From Lentinus brumalis (Eukaryota > Basidiomycota > Agaricomycetes > Polyporales > Polyporaceae), in NCBI GenBank assembly GCA_001792895.1, contig MARA01000002.1, positions 2,294,001-2,358,000 of the forward strand: a DNA stretch of 64,000 nucleotides, read 5' to 3'. Positions 44,016 through 56,391 of the stretch are shown here, one piece after another. The stretch's first letter is position 1; each line of letters opens with the position of its first letter. The notes beneath the pieces are model-generated. The model was not told the DNA's origin. It made no database searches and saw only the letters and a list, made by a program, of their open reading frames with translations. The translations under genes were made by a program, and so were the position numbers.

Positions 44016-44889
44016 GAATCCGGCAAGATGGACCACGGACCAGTTTGTACATGGGGACCGCGAAGGAAGTTAGCAATTGGACCCAGACACTGTCGAGTGA
44101 ACCAACCACTCACAAATGCTGCAGCTGAATGAAGACGCCTTCATGAGTCGGCCCGCTTGCCAGCTCCTGCCCAGGTCTCCTTTGGCTCACACTATGCCGA
44201 TACTTTTCAATGATGGCGACTCATCGCGCCACTAGCATTAGTCTAGCTATCTAGCTGATACGTAACACGGGAACTTGTGCACAGCAGAACAGGGAGACCA
44301 GCAAGAAAGAAGCTAATGATACAGATGCGCGAGCAGATTAAGTGCGGTGCCACTCGTCATGACAGTGTCAATGGTTGTGAAGGGGTAACGGACGACATGG
44401 GGTTCGGAATGCAATAGCAATAAAGCATAATAAAAACGGGTCGGGTCGGGTTGGAGGTTGGAAGGCGGAAAGGATGAATGGGAAATGACGCGGCCCTCGA
44501 AGTGCCTCGGATCTACCTGGCTCCTGGCAGGGCCTGCTCTGAGTGTCCGGCAGGTCAGATGCGCGCGTCGGACCTCGAACCTCGAAGGGAACAACCGGCA
44601 AGATGACGACTAGAAATGGCGAGCGGCGGGGACAGGGCTACCGGGCCTCATCCTAGCGAAGCGACTACGGTAGCAAGGGGCGTGCGAGAGCAGAACGAGA
44701 TGGCTGGTGGTGGCATGGTACATGAAGCATGGAACGGCGAAGTGCGGAGGAAAGGTGTCGGAAAAATCGTCGGTTGATGCTACAGCGCGATGGATGGATG
44801 CTGACATTCGACATGGTATAATCGGTCAAGGTCCCGACCGGTCGGGGTCCAATTGGCCATCAACGGGCGGCTTCGGGATACGCCAACAC
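44016..44889. other. Convergent intergenic region downstream of GST3
   Basis: The first 270 bases repeat the GST 3' flank (GGAAGTTAGCAATTGGACCC, CGCTTGCCA, CCTTTGGCTCA, GAACTTGTGCACA). The rest contains a short CGGGT tandem near 44437 and no supported gene. Confidence 0.45.
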
Positions 44890-46386
44890 TCACTCGTTGC
44901 GCACCTAGTTACCATCCCGTATCATCAGCTTCAAGGACTGGTTGAATCATGGAGTTGCAGTACTCACCACGAGGCGCCGGGGGGATGCAGGCGCATCCGG
45001 CGATGCAGCCGAGGCACCAAACTCATCAGGCAGCACAGGCGGAGCTGCAGCAGGCTGCAGAGGAGGGTTGCTGATGGACGCGGAGGAGGTGGGACTAGTA
45101 ACGTTGACGGGTTGCGCGATGGGGTTCGTCGGCGGAATGTCCAGTGCAGGAGGGGGCTTGCGCTGGGCCGACGGGCGACGCTGCGGCGGGTTGGCCGGAG
45201 CTTGCGCTGGGGCCTGTGCGCCTGCTCCGACACCGACCATCGCACTGTAGTCAGCGATACCTCCGTACGCATCCTCCGTTCCCGCATACGCCTGATCGTA
45301 GCCGCCCTGGGTGGCATTGCCATAACCGTATCCCCAGTTGTTGTTCTGGACGTACCCGCCGTATGCGTTGGAAGCGTACTGGGGCGCGCCATAGGGGTTC
45401 GCGTTGCGGCTCGGGGGAGGAACGAACGTCGGAGTGCTGGCGGCGTAGCTTTCGTGGTACTTCTGGCGTGGCAGCGCGGGCAGCGGGAGCGCAACATGAC
45501 CAGTCGAGCTGCCGCTACCATGACCGAGGCTGGAACCGAGGTCCCCAGCCCCACCGCCCTTCTCCACATCATGCGACTCGTTGACAAGGCTCGCGTTGGA
45601 GAAGTCAAGGATATCCTGGTGCAGCCTTTCGTTACGACGCTTCCTGATGGCCCATGTCGCGATAGCAATTATGAGGACCAGGCCCACGAGTGAAGCCGTT
45701 GTGATCACGCCGACGGAGAGTGCCTTGTTCTGCAGGAATGACTGCGGGGCAGCTGCAGCCGCGGCCGACGCGGATGCCGACGCAGAAGACGCGGTATCCG
45801 AAGCCGGGACGAAGACAGTCGCGGTGCCGGTCGGACCGTTTGTGCTGCTGGGTGGAGGGGTCGGGGTCGCACTGGTGGAGTCAACCACTGGGCTCGAAGA
45901 CGTGGTAGAGGAAGCCAACGTCGAGCTAGCAGTGGAGCTAGCAGAGGTAGAGGTAGCACTAATGCTCGTGGCACTTGCCGAGGTTGTCGAGCTGCGCGGA
46001 CGGTCAACTACAAACACAGGTAGGCAGGTGAAAGGTTCGCTTACAGTGCGGTCGAGGATGTCCTACTCAAAAGAGTCAGCGAGATGGCTGTGGTTCTGGG
46101 TGGGACCTGAACTGACGTCGTCGATACCGTGGTACTGGTCGACGAGGTGGTAGGATCACCACCGGGGAGCCCCAAGATACTGGTCAAATCGCCGATGCCT
46201 GGCAGAGAGACTCCGGGACTGTAGATCTGTGAGCGCAGAACGCGTCGCGAAAAATGAAGGCAACTCACATACCGAGGACTGCGGGGATGAGACAACGTCA
46301 ACAAGCAGCGCGATGAAGACAGAACGCGAGTACTTACATTGGCGTGCCTCCACACCGTCGCGCACTACATGGGACCCGGCACTCAT
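44890..46386 (-). CDS. Ser/Thr-rich single-pass membrane protein, cell-wall-sensor-like
   Basis: Transcript-order exons 46386-46338, 46278-46273 (a 6-nt microexon), 46198-46067, 46007-44968 and 44904-44890. The model gives 413 residues with consistent phases. A Ser/Thr-rich extracellular part (STSASSTASSTLASSTTSSS) precedes one transmembrane helix (VGVITTASLVGLVLIIAIAT). The stop-transfer run KRRNER follows, then a cytoplasmic tail rich in Tyr/Gly/Asn (NPYGAPQYASNAYGGYVQNN) and Pro. This is the layout of Wsc/Mid2-type sensors and of mucin-like anchors. No WSC cysteine domain is seen. The last exon encodes only VRNE. A clear signal peptide is absent, so exon 1 may be wrong. Confidence 0.65.
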
Positions 46387-46909
46387 CTCGACGTGGTTTG
46401 GGCTTGGTGGGTAAGGAGCGTGGTACGTCGAGGCAGGGAATGAACTCGGTGGCCTTCCAGCGACCAGAGAGGAGGAGATCAGGCTGGAGGGAGAAGGAGA
46501 CGAGCGTGTGTGGCCAGAGCGAGAGGAGACAAAGAGGGAGGAGACAAAGACGCAAACCGCAGACAGAGGTCAACTTTGAGTGCGGGTGATAGTCCGGCTA
46601 TGGTTTTGCGCGAGGAGGGTGGAGCTATTGTGGCTGCTCCACCTACCGTTCCCATCACGACGCTGCTCATCGCCCGCGCCCTCTGCCAACTCCCCGCGAG
46701 CGAGCGCACCAGCCGACCCTGCCTCGTCCAGCACGCGCGCGACCGTGACAACGCCTGCGCGCAGCCCTCGCAACTCGCGCGGACGTCGCGCATGTTAATA
46801 CGTTTACATAAGCTACACGCAAGACAAACAATCCGACAACACAAGCGACAGTACATACAGCCAGTTCAGCAGACACAGACAAAGAGCAGCAGCAGACTCA
46901 ACGCGACAT
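46387..46909. other. Intergenic between PKA regulatory subunit and membrane protein genes
   Basis: 523 bases on the minus strand between two co-oriented genes. The sequence immediately upstream of ATG 46386 is CT-rich on the coding strand. Open frames on the other strand lack support. Confidence 0.4.
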
Positions 46910-48444
46910 TCACCGCAGACTGATTCCATAACTCCGTCCCGCGTTCCTCTCCATGATCCCGCGCAGAGGGCCGAGCAGACGAGTGAACGCGTTCGCGTCC
47001 AGCGCAGCGACCTTCAACCGAGGGGCGGACGGATTCGCTCGGACCACCGCACTCACCGTCGCGGCGCGCGGCTCCAAACGCAGCAGCGAGAGCTCTGCAA
47101 AAACAATCAGTTTCTGCACCCGAGTCGTCAATTGAGACACGCACCGCCAAAGTAGTCGCCTTTCTTCAGATGACCCACCACCTCCGATCCGCCGTCCCGA
47201 TTCTTGGTTACCACCGCGTTCCCTTCCTCAACAAAGAAGAACGTGTCGCCCATCTCGCCCTGCCGCACTACCGCCTCACCGTCCTCGTAGACGCGGCTGA
47301 CGAGTGCATCCGCAACCTTGCTCCGCTCCTCCGGCTCAAGCGACGAGAGCAGATCGACCGAGGACAGGAACTGCTCGTACATCGTCCGCCGCCTGTGCGC
47401 CGCCTTGAGGATGATTGTGCGGAACGTGATGCGATCGAGGGACCACAGCGTGCATGGCTCAATCGCGAGGACAGTGGCAGCACGGGGATGCCCGTACATC
47501 AGCGCAAGCTCGCCGAACGAGCTGCCTTCCCTGCACTCCGTGACCTTGCGTCCGTAGATGGGGTGATAGCCAGGCTGGTTGAACTGCTCGCTGGGGGGCA
47601 CGTTCCCGCTGAACCAGTTCGTGGGTAGTGGCTCGGGACGGATGTAGCAGTGGAGCAAGCCGCTCTCGACGACGTAGAAGTAGTCGCCGACGTCGCCCTG
47701 GCGAATGACAACGTCGTCGTTCACGACCTTGCACTCCTGCATCGCGTTGAGCACGCCCGTCTCTTGCTCTTCGTCCAGATCGCGGAAGATGAAGTTGTTC
47801 GCGATCGAGGCGCGGATGCGGTGCACCTGCTCGTCCGTCTTCGAAAACACAGGCAGTGGCTCTTCGCTCTCGCTGTCGACCGGGATCGACTCGGCACTGA
47901 CAGACGTGCGACGTGCGAATATGGTCGCATTGGGAGCGTGGAGGTAGTCGCCTGGGCCCGGGGAGATGGAGCCGTTTGCGAACGACGCGAAGGGATTGGG
48001 ATTGGAGATGGGAGTGGTAGGTGCGATGTCCTCGCCCTCAAGCTGGAAGCTCGGAGGACTCACCGGGGTGAGGGTGCGGACTGATGGGCTGTTGTCGAGC
48101 AACGCGTTCCCGGGGACGTTGAGTGTGCCGAAGGGGCTGACGGTCGACATGGAGTGCTGCAGAGAAGAGCGTTGTGGGAAGCCCTGCGAGAAGGGGGATA
48201 TGGCGGTTGGGCCGCCTGGCGCTCCGGCTGTGGGACTGAGCGGGGTGTCCATATAGTGATCCTCCGGCAGAGCCGATGAAAGCGAGGGGTGGCGCGAGAG
48301 TGCGTCGCGCATGCGGGCACGCTGCTCTTCGAGACGCGATTGGAACCACTTGGCGCAGAACTGGAGGGCGTCTTTTGGCTGGACGCGTTGCGCGTCCCGT
48401 GCGAGCTCAGCGACGAGCTGGTCGAAGGTGGACATGTCCGACAT
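46910..48444 (-). CDS. pkaR: cAMP-dependent protein kinase regulatory subunit
   Basis: Exons 48444-47145 and 47094-46910, 494 residues. The N-terminal dimerisation/docking helix reads MSTFDQLVAELARDAQRVQP and KDALQFCAKWF. A long Ser/Pro-rich linker follows, then the inhibitory site RRTSVSAES, which occupies the kinase active site and can be phosphorylated. Two cyclic-nucleotide-binding domains follow, with phosphate-binding cassettes FGELALMYGHPRAATV and FGELSLLRLEPRAATV, each with the conserved Glu and Arg. The intron falls between FG and EL of the second cassette. The start could be Met 48444 or 48435. The protein holds PKA inactive until cAMP binds. Confidence 0.96.
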
Positions 48445-49472
48445 GTTTGGCTGTGGGTGTGGTATCTCGGTAAGAAGGTATTGGACGGCGTACGTGTCGT
48501 CTAGGGTAGCTGTCGACACAATAAGCTTTGTTCGAGGTCAAGGCGTCCGTGGCACTCACTACAATCAAGTTCAACAAGAGATGGACATTGACCTTCTCCG
48601 GCAATCCTCTGCGCCGTGCACGTCCCGCTCACACAGTCTTATACGTCCAACACTCCAGCGTTAATCGGGGGCGGCGGGTGAGCTGAACAGGCAGAGAATG
48701 GTCCGTACCTTGTACTCCGCGGAGTGCTTGTTCCCTGCTTGGCCTCAGGCCGGTCCTGCAATGACGGATCGATCACTGTCCTCGCCGGCTGTGCAACCGT
48801 GAATGGACGTGTATGCAAGCTGCCTCCACCTGAATGGTTCAATGGTGGGGTTTGTTACGGACTTCAAGATGAGGGACGGACAGAACTTGGAAAGCGCGCA
48901 CGTCTTTGCTTTGGACGCCGGCCATGGGCGACTATGTAGATGGCAACACGCGTACGCTTCTGCGACATGGAGAGTTTTTCCAACAACCGGAGGCGGGTAT
49001 TTCGATGCCTGTCGGACCGCTGTTCTGCCCCGCCCAATGCCCGCGCACTCAGGTGCCGAAGACGAATCTCGCGCCGCACACCGGGACCGACAATGCAACG
49101 GTACTTGCGCTCGAAGCTGCAACACTGCACAGATGCCTCCCTCGGGATCCATGAGCACCTCCGCACTTTGTTCGCGGGGTCCACACTCAGATGTGCTTCA
49201 GCAAACCTCTTGCACGGGACGCGCACACCAAGTCCAAGGTCGAAGCCGGTGACGGTGACGGTGCGTAGACGCCTTCTGCTACTGACCCCACACTTGCATG
49301 GTTGCCGGAGTTTATGCGCATGTGATAGACCGACGGACTAGGACGGGAGCCCCATTGACGAAGTTGACAACGGCCTGAACACACTCTCCCTTCTCTCGAC
49401 GCCCTCCCAGCCCGCTCGTTACCCAGCTGGACATACGCCGCTCCATTTACCGACTACACGACAAGCAAAGCC
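48445..49472. other. Divergent intergenic region
   Basis: One kilobase between the divergent PKA regulatory subunit and carrier genes. Several overlapping ORFs are open on both strands at 48700-49340, but none has a motif or splice support. This is presumably promoter sequence. Confidence 0.4.
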
Positions 49473-50734
49473 ATGGGCGACTCCACCATCCATGCGCTCG
49501 CAGGTGCCGCAGGTGGCATTGTCGCCATGTGCGCGACATAGTGAGTACCTCGTTCGTGCGTGTCAGGGAGTGGACATGTTGAGCGGAGAACGACGCGGCG
49601 CACATACAGTCCACTCATCTTCCTCTCGACGCGTGCTGCAGTGGAGACGAAGAGGGAACAGAAAGTACGTCCGAGTCCGCTTCCGAGTCACTCGAATGCG
49701 TTCTTGACAGCATGTGCACATTGACACGTGCGTAGACCACCTACGAAGCCGTGCTTGACATCGTCAAGCGCGAGGGGGTCGTTGGCCTGTACAGCGGGCT
49801 GAACTCGAGCTTGCTCGGGATTGCCGTCACCAATGGGTGCGTCCACGCTGCCCGACCTCACGCCCCGCCGCCCCCCTTGCGCTCACCTCAAATCTTCGCA
49901 CAGCGTATATTACTACTTCTACGAGAGCTCCCGTAACTTCATCCTCAAGGCGCGCGTCGGCAGCAAGGGCCTGAGCACGCTGGAGTCCATGCTCGCGGGT
50001 CTCATCGCCGGCTCCGCTACGACAATCATCAGCAACCCCATCTGGGTCGTGCAGACCACGCAAGCCGTGTACTCCATGGATAATGAGCCGGCGGAGGGCG
50101 TAGAGGCGAAGGAAGAGCGGCCGGGCATCCTCCAGACGATTCAGCACATCCTCCGCAAGGACGGCATCACCGCGTTCTGGCGGGGGCTCGGCCCTGCGCT
50201 CGTCCTGGTCATTAATCCCATCATCCAGTACACCGTGTTCGAGCAGCTGAAGAACTTCTTGGTTACGGGGAGGACGGCGAAGCTGCGGGCGAGCGGCGCG
50301 AAGAACGCGGTCGCGGTGCTGACTGACTGGGACTACTTCCTGCTGGGCGCGTTGTCGAAGCTCGTCGCGACATCATCGACATACCCGTACATGTGTGTAA
50401 GGCTCCTCCTGCACACTGACCTGGTACTGAATGTCCGCTGCCCGTACAGTGTGGTGAAGAGTCGTCTCCAAGCAGGTCAAGCGCATGCGCAGAGGTACAA
50501 GTCTGCGCTCGACGGCGTGCTCACCATTCTCCGCGAGGAGGGTGTGGAGGGTCTCTACAGGGGTGTTGGCAGCAAACTCGCGCAGAGTGTCCTTACGGCC
50601 GCGATTTTGTTCGCCGGCCAGAGACGCATATACGAGCTGACGAAGAAGGTGCGCTTCGGACACTGGAATTCCTGCTGGTGCATACATACTGACTGGTTTC
50701 CTTGTAGGCGTTGACTCCGGTGCTTGTCAAGTAA
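49473..50734 (+). CDS. ANT1: Peroxisomal adenine nucleotide carrier (Ant1/PMP47-like)
   Basis: Six exons: 49473-49540, 49610-49664, 49736-49836, 49904-50392, 50450-50648 and 50708-50734. The product is 312 residues. The three-fold mitochondrial carrier repeat is visible: ALAGAAGGIVAMCATYPLIF, then GLYSGLNSSLLGIAVTNGVY; LAGLIAGSATTIISNPIWVV, then FWRGLGPALVLVINPIIQYT; and ALSKLVATSSTYPYMVVKSR, then LYRGVGSKLAQSVLTAAILF. The NPIWVV form of the second signature is characteristic of the Ant1/PMP47 group rather than of mitochondrial ADP/ATP carriers. The role is ATP import into peroxisomes for fatty-acyl-CoA activation. Confidence 0.9.
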
Positions 50735-51395
50735 CCGCCCTTGTGTTTGTATCGTACATTGCTAGTAAGATGGATCGCGCGGCGCTCTGTGCAACTAGCT
50801 CTCTATGCTGTCTCAGACACTCGGAGACAGACAGACATTCGCGCTCACTCTACACAAATTTGCGTCTCCGTCAGTCTTTCCACCGTGATAATTCTACTGA
50901 ACTGGCTATACGTTACCAACTACATGTACCTCGCAGCCTCTCCATAGCTAGGGAGTCTAAGGGAGACTTGCTTTCTGCTTTCTGGGCGTCTACCGCCAGA
51001 TCCTGCTGAGCCACAAGCGCGTAAGTACTCGACCGCTGCTTGTTCTCTTCCAGCATGTCTCCTCATGGCCTCCCTATCCTACGCGGCTAGCCTCACAACC
51101 GTGACAGCACCGAGGCACCTGAAGGCACTTGACGCCTCTATCAACTGAATGGTGTTATCATGAGACTCACGGACCCCCACCTCGACGTTGTCCATCATCC
51201 ACTATCGTCCACATGATAAGCCCCAGCGCGCACGCTGGCCATACTCGAGCATGATCCTTGCCGTCTTCGCCGCCGTTCCCAGACTTCAATGCGTTCCGTA
51301 TATATGCTCGGACCGGGTCGTTGCGTCCTCAGCTTCCTCCTCGACGCTCAATTTCGCCCTCGGCGTCCGGCCCTTGTCGACAAGCAGGACGAACG
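50735..51395. other. Intergenic region
   Basis: 660 bases between co-oriented genes. An open frame extends upstream of ATG 51396, but a CTTGACGCC/CTCCTCG-rich leader is the simpler reading. No gene is seen. Confidence 0.4.
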
Positions 51396-53683
51396 ATGTC
51401 GCGTCTACCCATGCCGGAAATACCTCTTGAGGTTGCGCCTCCACCTCTTGTCACGACGGAGACGCGAGATGGGTCAGGGAAGGACATTGCCGGGGTGGAG
51501 GCGGTCGCGATAGCGCCCGTGAGCAAAGACGAGCCCATCGTCACTCGCAAGGCATGTAACTGCTGCAGTACAATTCTGGGTTGAATGCTTACCGTGCTGT
51601 ATCTAGGAACTTTGGAGCTACTACTGTATGTCTACGCAAATCGGACAGAGAAGCGCGACTGACCTGGAGGAACCGCACAGTGTACTACAATGGAGATAAC
51701 GGCGTGGGGCCGAATGGTGAGCTGCCCTCATGCATACAGAGAACTGTACAGTCCTCAAACGCTGCCGCTCTGCATAGGCTACTCCATGACTCTGTTTCAG
51801 TCGCTTGCTACGGCTGCAGGGTATGACCCTCTCCGAGGCCCCGGCTCTAGCTGTTCCGGAGACGGCTCCTCCGGCCAGTGTGTCGTACCATGGGGTGGCG
51901 GTCATAAAGCTGTCAGCTCGGTGGTCTTGGTCGCCAACGGTGTCAGCTTTGCAGTAAGTCTGGTTTCAGACCATCCTCGTAGCATGCCCGCTGCTCCGTA
52001 TACGGTACTGACGTGCCTTCCTGTGACACCTAGATTATGACTCTCATCTTCACTACCATCGGCTCTGCTGCGGACTACGGGTCTTTTGGTCGTTGGCTAC
52101 TTCTTGTCATCACTGTGATCTGCTGGGGTGCCCAGTTCGCAAGCATGTCCTTGACATGTACGTCCATGAGGTTCGAGATGCCGGCCGTCTTCCTGACCCT
52201 CCGTCTTAGCACCGGATCGGTGGGGAGTAGCCATGGCACTCTACATGATTGGTTTCGTATCGTACGGCGCAACCCTCGTCTTCTACGCAGCCCTCTTCCC
52301 GCGCCTCGCGCGCAACACTCAACATGCACGCGACCTGCGCGAGAAGTACGAGAAGGGTGAGATTCCTGCTGAGGAGTATGAGGTCGAGGAGAGCATGGAG
52401 AAGAACCGAATCAGCAACATCAGTACGGTGTGTCTGCAACCGCCCCTGCTGTCAACGCGTACTAACGGAGTCGCAGATGCACAGTAACATCGGATACATC
52501 TTCACGCTTTGCCTCAACCTCTCACTCCTGATCCCGCTTATGAACAATCCAAAGGTCAACAACTACGTGATCGTCCTGTATGTATATGCGCCTGCACCTT
52601 CGCTCTCGGCTGCCCTGACGCGCTTCATAGGACGAATGGTTATTGGGTACTCACCGGCATCTGGTGGTGTAGGTTCTGTTCGTCGATAATCATCGCGACT
52701 TTCATTAATCATCTGTTTATAGTCATCTTCCAACAACCACGACCTGGACCTCCTCTTCCGAAGGGCGAGCACTATGTCACAGTAGGATGGAAGCAAATAT
52801 GGATCGCATTCAAGCAATACAAGAAACTCCCGTACACCTTCGTGTACCTGGTGTCCTTCTTCCTTCTTGCTGATGTAAGTGTGCTGTTCAATGCTCAACA
52901 TGTCAATCTAATGTTCGTGTTCTTGTGTGCTCTTGCGTAGGGTCTGAATACCACGGGCACGCTCGTCTCCATCTGCCAGAATGACAAGTTCCACTTTTCG
53001 TTCCTTGAGAACACTTACCTGGGCCTCGCTCAAGCGATCACGTCAACCGCGAGTACCTTAGGCTTCTGGTACATCCAACGCCACTGGAAGATCAGCACGA
53101 AAAAGATGGCAAGTCTCTGTGTTCATCTGCAAGTAGCAGTGCTGACGGTGACTCCGCATTATGCAGTTCGTTGTCACCAACGTCGTCACCATAATGATCC
53201 CGCTCTGGGGCATGATCGGCATCTGGACAACTAAGCTCGGGTATGCTATGCTCCGCATACAGTTCTTTCCATGACTGACGAGACCTCAGGTTCCACAACG
53301 TCTGGGAGTTCTGGGCGTACAACGTCGTATTTGGTCTCTTCCAAGCACCCTACTACGCCTTCTCGCAAACGATGATGGCCGAGCTCACCCCTCCAGGGTT
53401 CGACAACATGTTCTTCGGCCTCTTTGGCCTCTCGAACCGCGCGTCGTCCATGATCGGCCCAAATGTCATTCAGGCGATCATCGACAACACGGGCGACAAC
53501 TGGAAGGGCTTCCCATTCCTGTTCGCGCTGTGCGTTGCGGCCAGCCTCGTCATCTGGTTCGGGGTCGACGTCACGACCGGCAGACGGGACGCTGTTGCCT
53601 GGGCGGAGAAGCACCGTTCGTATGCGGATACGGGCATGCTTGTGTCTGACGAGGATTCGGCGGATTATATGAAGAAGTCGTAG
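51396..53683 (+). CDS. Atg22-like vacuolar amino-acid effluxer (MFS fold)
   Basis: Twelve exons: 51396-51551, 51607-51625, 51681-51716, 51778-51953, 52034-52157, 52210-52427, 52477-52577, 52631-52668, 52723-52874, 52941-53108, 53167-53240 and 53290-53683. Phases agree throughout, giving 551 residues. The N-terminal part reads TRKELWSYYLYYNGDNGVGP. Multiple membrane segments follow (YMIGFVSYGATLVFYAALFP, HSNIGYIFTLCLNLSLLIPL, TNGYWVLTGIWWFIFQQPRP, FVYLVSFFLLADGLNTTGTL). The C-terminal half includes FGLFQAPYYAFSQTMMAELT and FLFALCVAASLVIWFGVDVT. These match the Atg22-like family, which in yeast exports amino acids from the vacuole after autophagy. Introns 1 and 10 have GC instead of GT donors (GCATGT, GCAAGT). 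Confidence 0.9.
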
Positions 53684-54019
53684 GTCGGCTGTTGAAGCCC
53701 ATTTGTGATGTGTGGTTTGGAACCTGGATGGAATTTATGGGGGCGTCTCACGAGAATGTATTCAGGGTTTCACGTCCGAGTATGAGAAGATTACGCCTCC
53801 GTCGCGGAGTCGGTGTTCGCGCCGTATGGCGGTGATCGGACCGATCTCATCTCATCGCCTCGTTCGTACGCGTGCTACGGACAGCATCTCTCTCAAGTAC
53901 ATAGCTCTATCAGAAAGGCCCTCTGGGATCGACAGAGCTTGCTTGGCCCAGACACACTTGGTGAGTGTTGTACGTTCTGCCAAGTCTCGAACGCGCCTCA
54001 TGCTCTTAACGAAGAGAAG
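53684..54019. other. Intergenic region before F-box-like gene E
   Basis: 336 bases. A GTGAGT near 53960 and AACGAAGAG just before ATG 54020 could be a 5' UTR intron, as in F-box-like genes A and B. Nothing else was recognised. Confidence 0.4.
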
Positions 54020-55053
54020 ATGGAAGCACTTCCATATGAGCTGCTCGAGGACATCTTCATCCTCGCTTTCACCGACGGCGGGCGCACAGCATGCTCGGTC
54101 AGTCTGGTCTCCAGACGCATGCGCCACTTATCGAGCAGATACCGCTTTCACTCGGTGGGCCTGCGCTCCAGGACATTGCAGATCGCCAGCTTCCTCGCCA
54201 CTTTCGCACTAGCACGCGCTCGTTACCGGGAAGCGGGGCCAGTGCTCAGACACCTCTACATCGCGTCTCCAGCAACATCGTCCTACCACTGGTTTTCAAG
54301 ATACGTCCACGACCCCGACGGGTGGCCTCACTTCGGGACGGCCTTTGTTGGGCACGCACTGGCCCTCCTTGCGCTGGTTGCTTCCGAGCTCACGACACTC
54401 GTCCTTGTTCAATGTCCTAGTGAACTGCTGGACCCGATAGGACGCACTGGTTTTCCGAATTTGCAGGAGCTCACGGTCGTCGGCGGAAGGGAGCTCATCT
54501 TCGCGACACATGGCGAAGCGATAGCGGTCCACGCACCGGAGCCCCTCTATCCGCGCCTCGTGCGACTCGACCTCATCTCCCCTGTGGTCCTCTTCTCCCA
54601 CTGGAGAACGCACGCACCGCACGTCACCCATCTGCGACTTTCGGGAAGCGCTCGTCAGGACTACATCGACGAGGATATCCGGAATGTACTCCTCCGTAAT
54701 TTGCGTGCTGGCGGTGAGCTCTTCGCTTCCTATTGCGTGCCGTGTACTGACTCAGGCTACTAGATCTACCATCCATATTCCCGGACCTAGAGCGGTTTGT
54801 TGTTCAGACGTACCATATACCGCGCTCTTTTCAGTCGCTTCGCAATCCGCGCTTTAGTCCGGCTTTGGCGCGGTTCATTGAAGTAGAGTTGACACAGATG
54901 CAGGAAGATGGTCACCATGGCTTTGAGCTGCGGCCGACGAGCACGTTTCAAAGTGTGGAGGAGTTGGAGAGCGCAACGCACCGTGATTGGGTAAATCGTG
55001 TCGGCGGCGGTGCTGGATGGTGGACGGGCGACGGACATGAACTGAGCTGCTAA
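54020..55053 (+). CDS. F-box-like protein E
   Basis: Exons 54020-54713 and 54764-55053, 327 residues. The start MEALPYELLEDIFILAFTDG and GRTACSVSLVSRRMRHLSSR is the family signature with Phe-Thr replacing Cys-Thr. The block HAPHVTHLRLSGSAR precedes the intron, which is in the same place as in B and C. The C-terminus is THRDWVNRVGGGAGWWTGDG, a variant of GGPGCW. The gene is 22 kb from the other four copies, directly upstream of kinase-like gene A. A degenerate copy of its 3' end lies at 56721-56905. Confidence 0.75.
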
Positions 55054-55268
55054 CCACTGGTACGTTGTCATTCACCGCTTCATCGGCAATATACGTATAC
55101 ATGATCAGAGCTTCATAGACACGCTCTCGCAGGAGGACCTGGTGCGTCGCCTAGGCTTCCCTTTGGCCCATCACGAAGTCAGACCACGTGGCGTGTACCG
55201 TTATTGTTGCAACTTGAACCACCACGACCTTGCTCAAGTTGTTCTCGTACTCTTCCTCACCTCACAGT

Positions 55269-56391
55269 ATGTCTGACGCGGATTTGCAACGCTTTAGGGA
55301 GTCATTCAATCCTCCGGCATGGCTAGCAAATCATGCAGAGGTGACTGCGAGGGACATCCACCTTGTCTACGCCCTCAAGCCTGTGAGTCCACACGACTTA
55401 CTCACTAGCTGTCAGGATGAGGCTTATTGTGTCCATGTCAGGGACAAGTCTATTGTACTTCCCCAAAAAGATTCGCGGTGAAGATCATAGACGCGTCTAG
55501 CGAGGAAGCCTCCATCTACGACAAGCTTCTTCGACTTGGTCCGGCCTCTCCCAACCACGTGTTACCTTGTACTGTTATTCGGAGCGAGACTCGACAGCCT
55601 TTCATCATCATGCCATGCTTGACGGACTTGACGAATGCGGGCCTAGGGAAGTGGAATTTGATGTCCTGCGCCCGTAGCTTCCGTCAAATGGTGGAGGTTG
55701 GTCATTTATATGCAATGTAGGCTTACTTCTATTCACATTTCCACCTTGCAGGCGGTGGAGATGCTTCATAGACAGAATATCGCTCACTTGGTGAGATCTT
55801 GATACCGTTTTTGAATGTTTACTCATGATCAATGCACAGGATATAGCTGTCAACAATTTCGTGATGGCAAAGGCGCACCACATGCCACACCACGACTCTA
55901 TCGAGCTCGGAAAGATCTACATAATCGACTTTGGCGTGTCTCATCACTTTGAGCTGGGGTTCGGACGCCAGTCCTCCATAACATTGCCGTCGACGCAGGT
56001 ACCGAAGCCGCAAGGCATTACACACCTTGATCCATTTTCATGGGATATCTACTGCCTCGGTTTCACGTTCCAAACACTGCTGGGTGTAAGTCGAGCTATG
56101 GCTTGTGTAGGCCCTAGGGAATATATACTGACTTCCTCGCGACAGTGGGTCTATCGCGACCGACCTCAACCCTGGATGCTCCGTCGCTATGCCACATGGC
56201 TCTTGGGGAACGAGCAAGGATGTACTGCCGTATGTCATTGTCGACCCGGTGCGCGTGAGGCACTTTGGGTAATCACCTTCATCGGGTGGATTTATGACGC
56301 GGCGGGTGTCTCAAGCAAAGTGGTAGATTTGGCTTGGAACGGCTCGGCCTCCGTTTTCGAATTGCGAGCATTGCGTCCTGGTCCTCCGTAG
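55269..56391 (+). CDS. Small protein kinase-like protein A
   Basis: Exons 55269-55382, 55442-55696, 55752-55790, 55840-56085 and 56146-56391, 299 residues. Kinase landmarks: RRF-type beta3 Lys in RFAVKIID, hinge-like QPFIIMPCL, catalytic loop AHLDIAVNNFVM (Asp and Asn as in HxD...N), and metal-binding IDFG in IYIIDFGVSHHF. No glycine-rich loop is evident, and the fold is shorter than a standard kinase. This is a mushroom-type kinase-like family of unknown substrate. Exon 1 (MSDADLQRFRESFNPPAWLA) is duplicated in the scar at 56580 and in gene B. Confidence 0.72.

Noticed and set aside
46008..46044. 37-nt intron (GTAAGC to TTTGTAG) in the membrane-protein gene
   Set aside because: It yields an immediate stop. 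The donor at 46066 gives a 59-nt intron and an open frame.
48803..49341. Overlapping ORFs upstream of the carrier gene
   Set aside because: Open on both strands, Arg/Cys-rich, no motifs, no splice consensus in phase.
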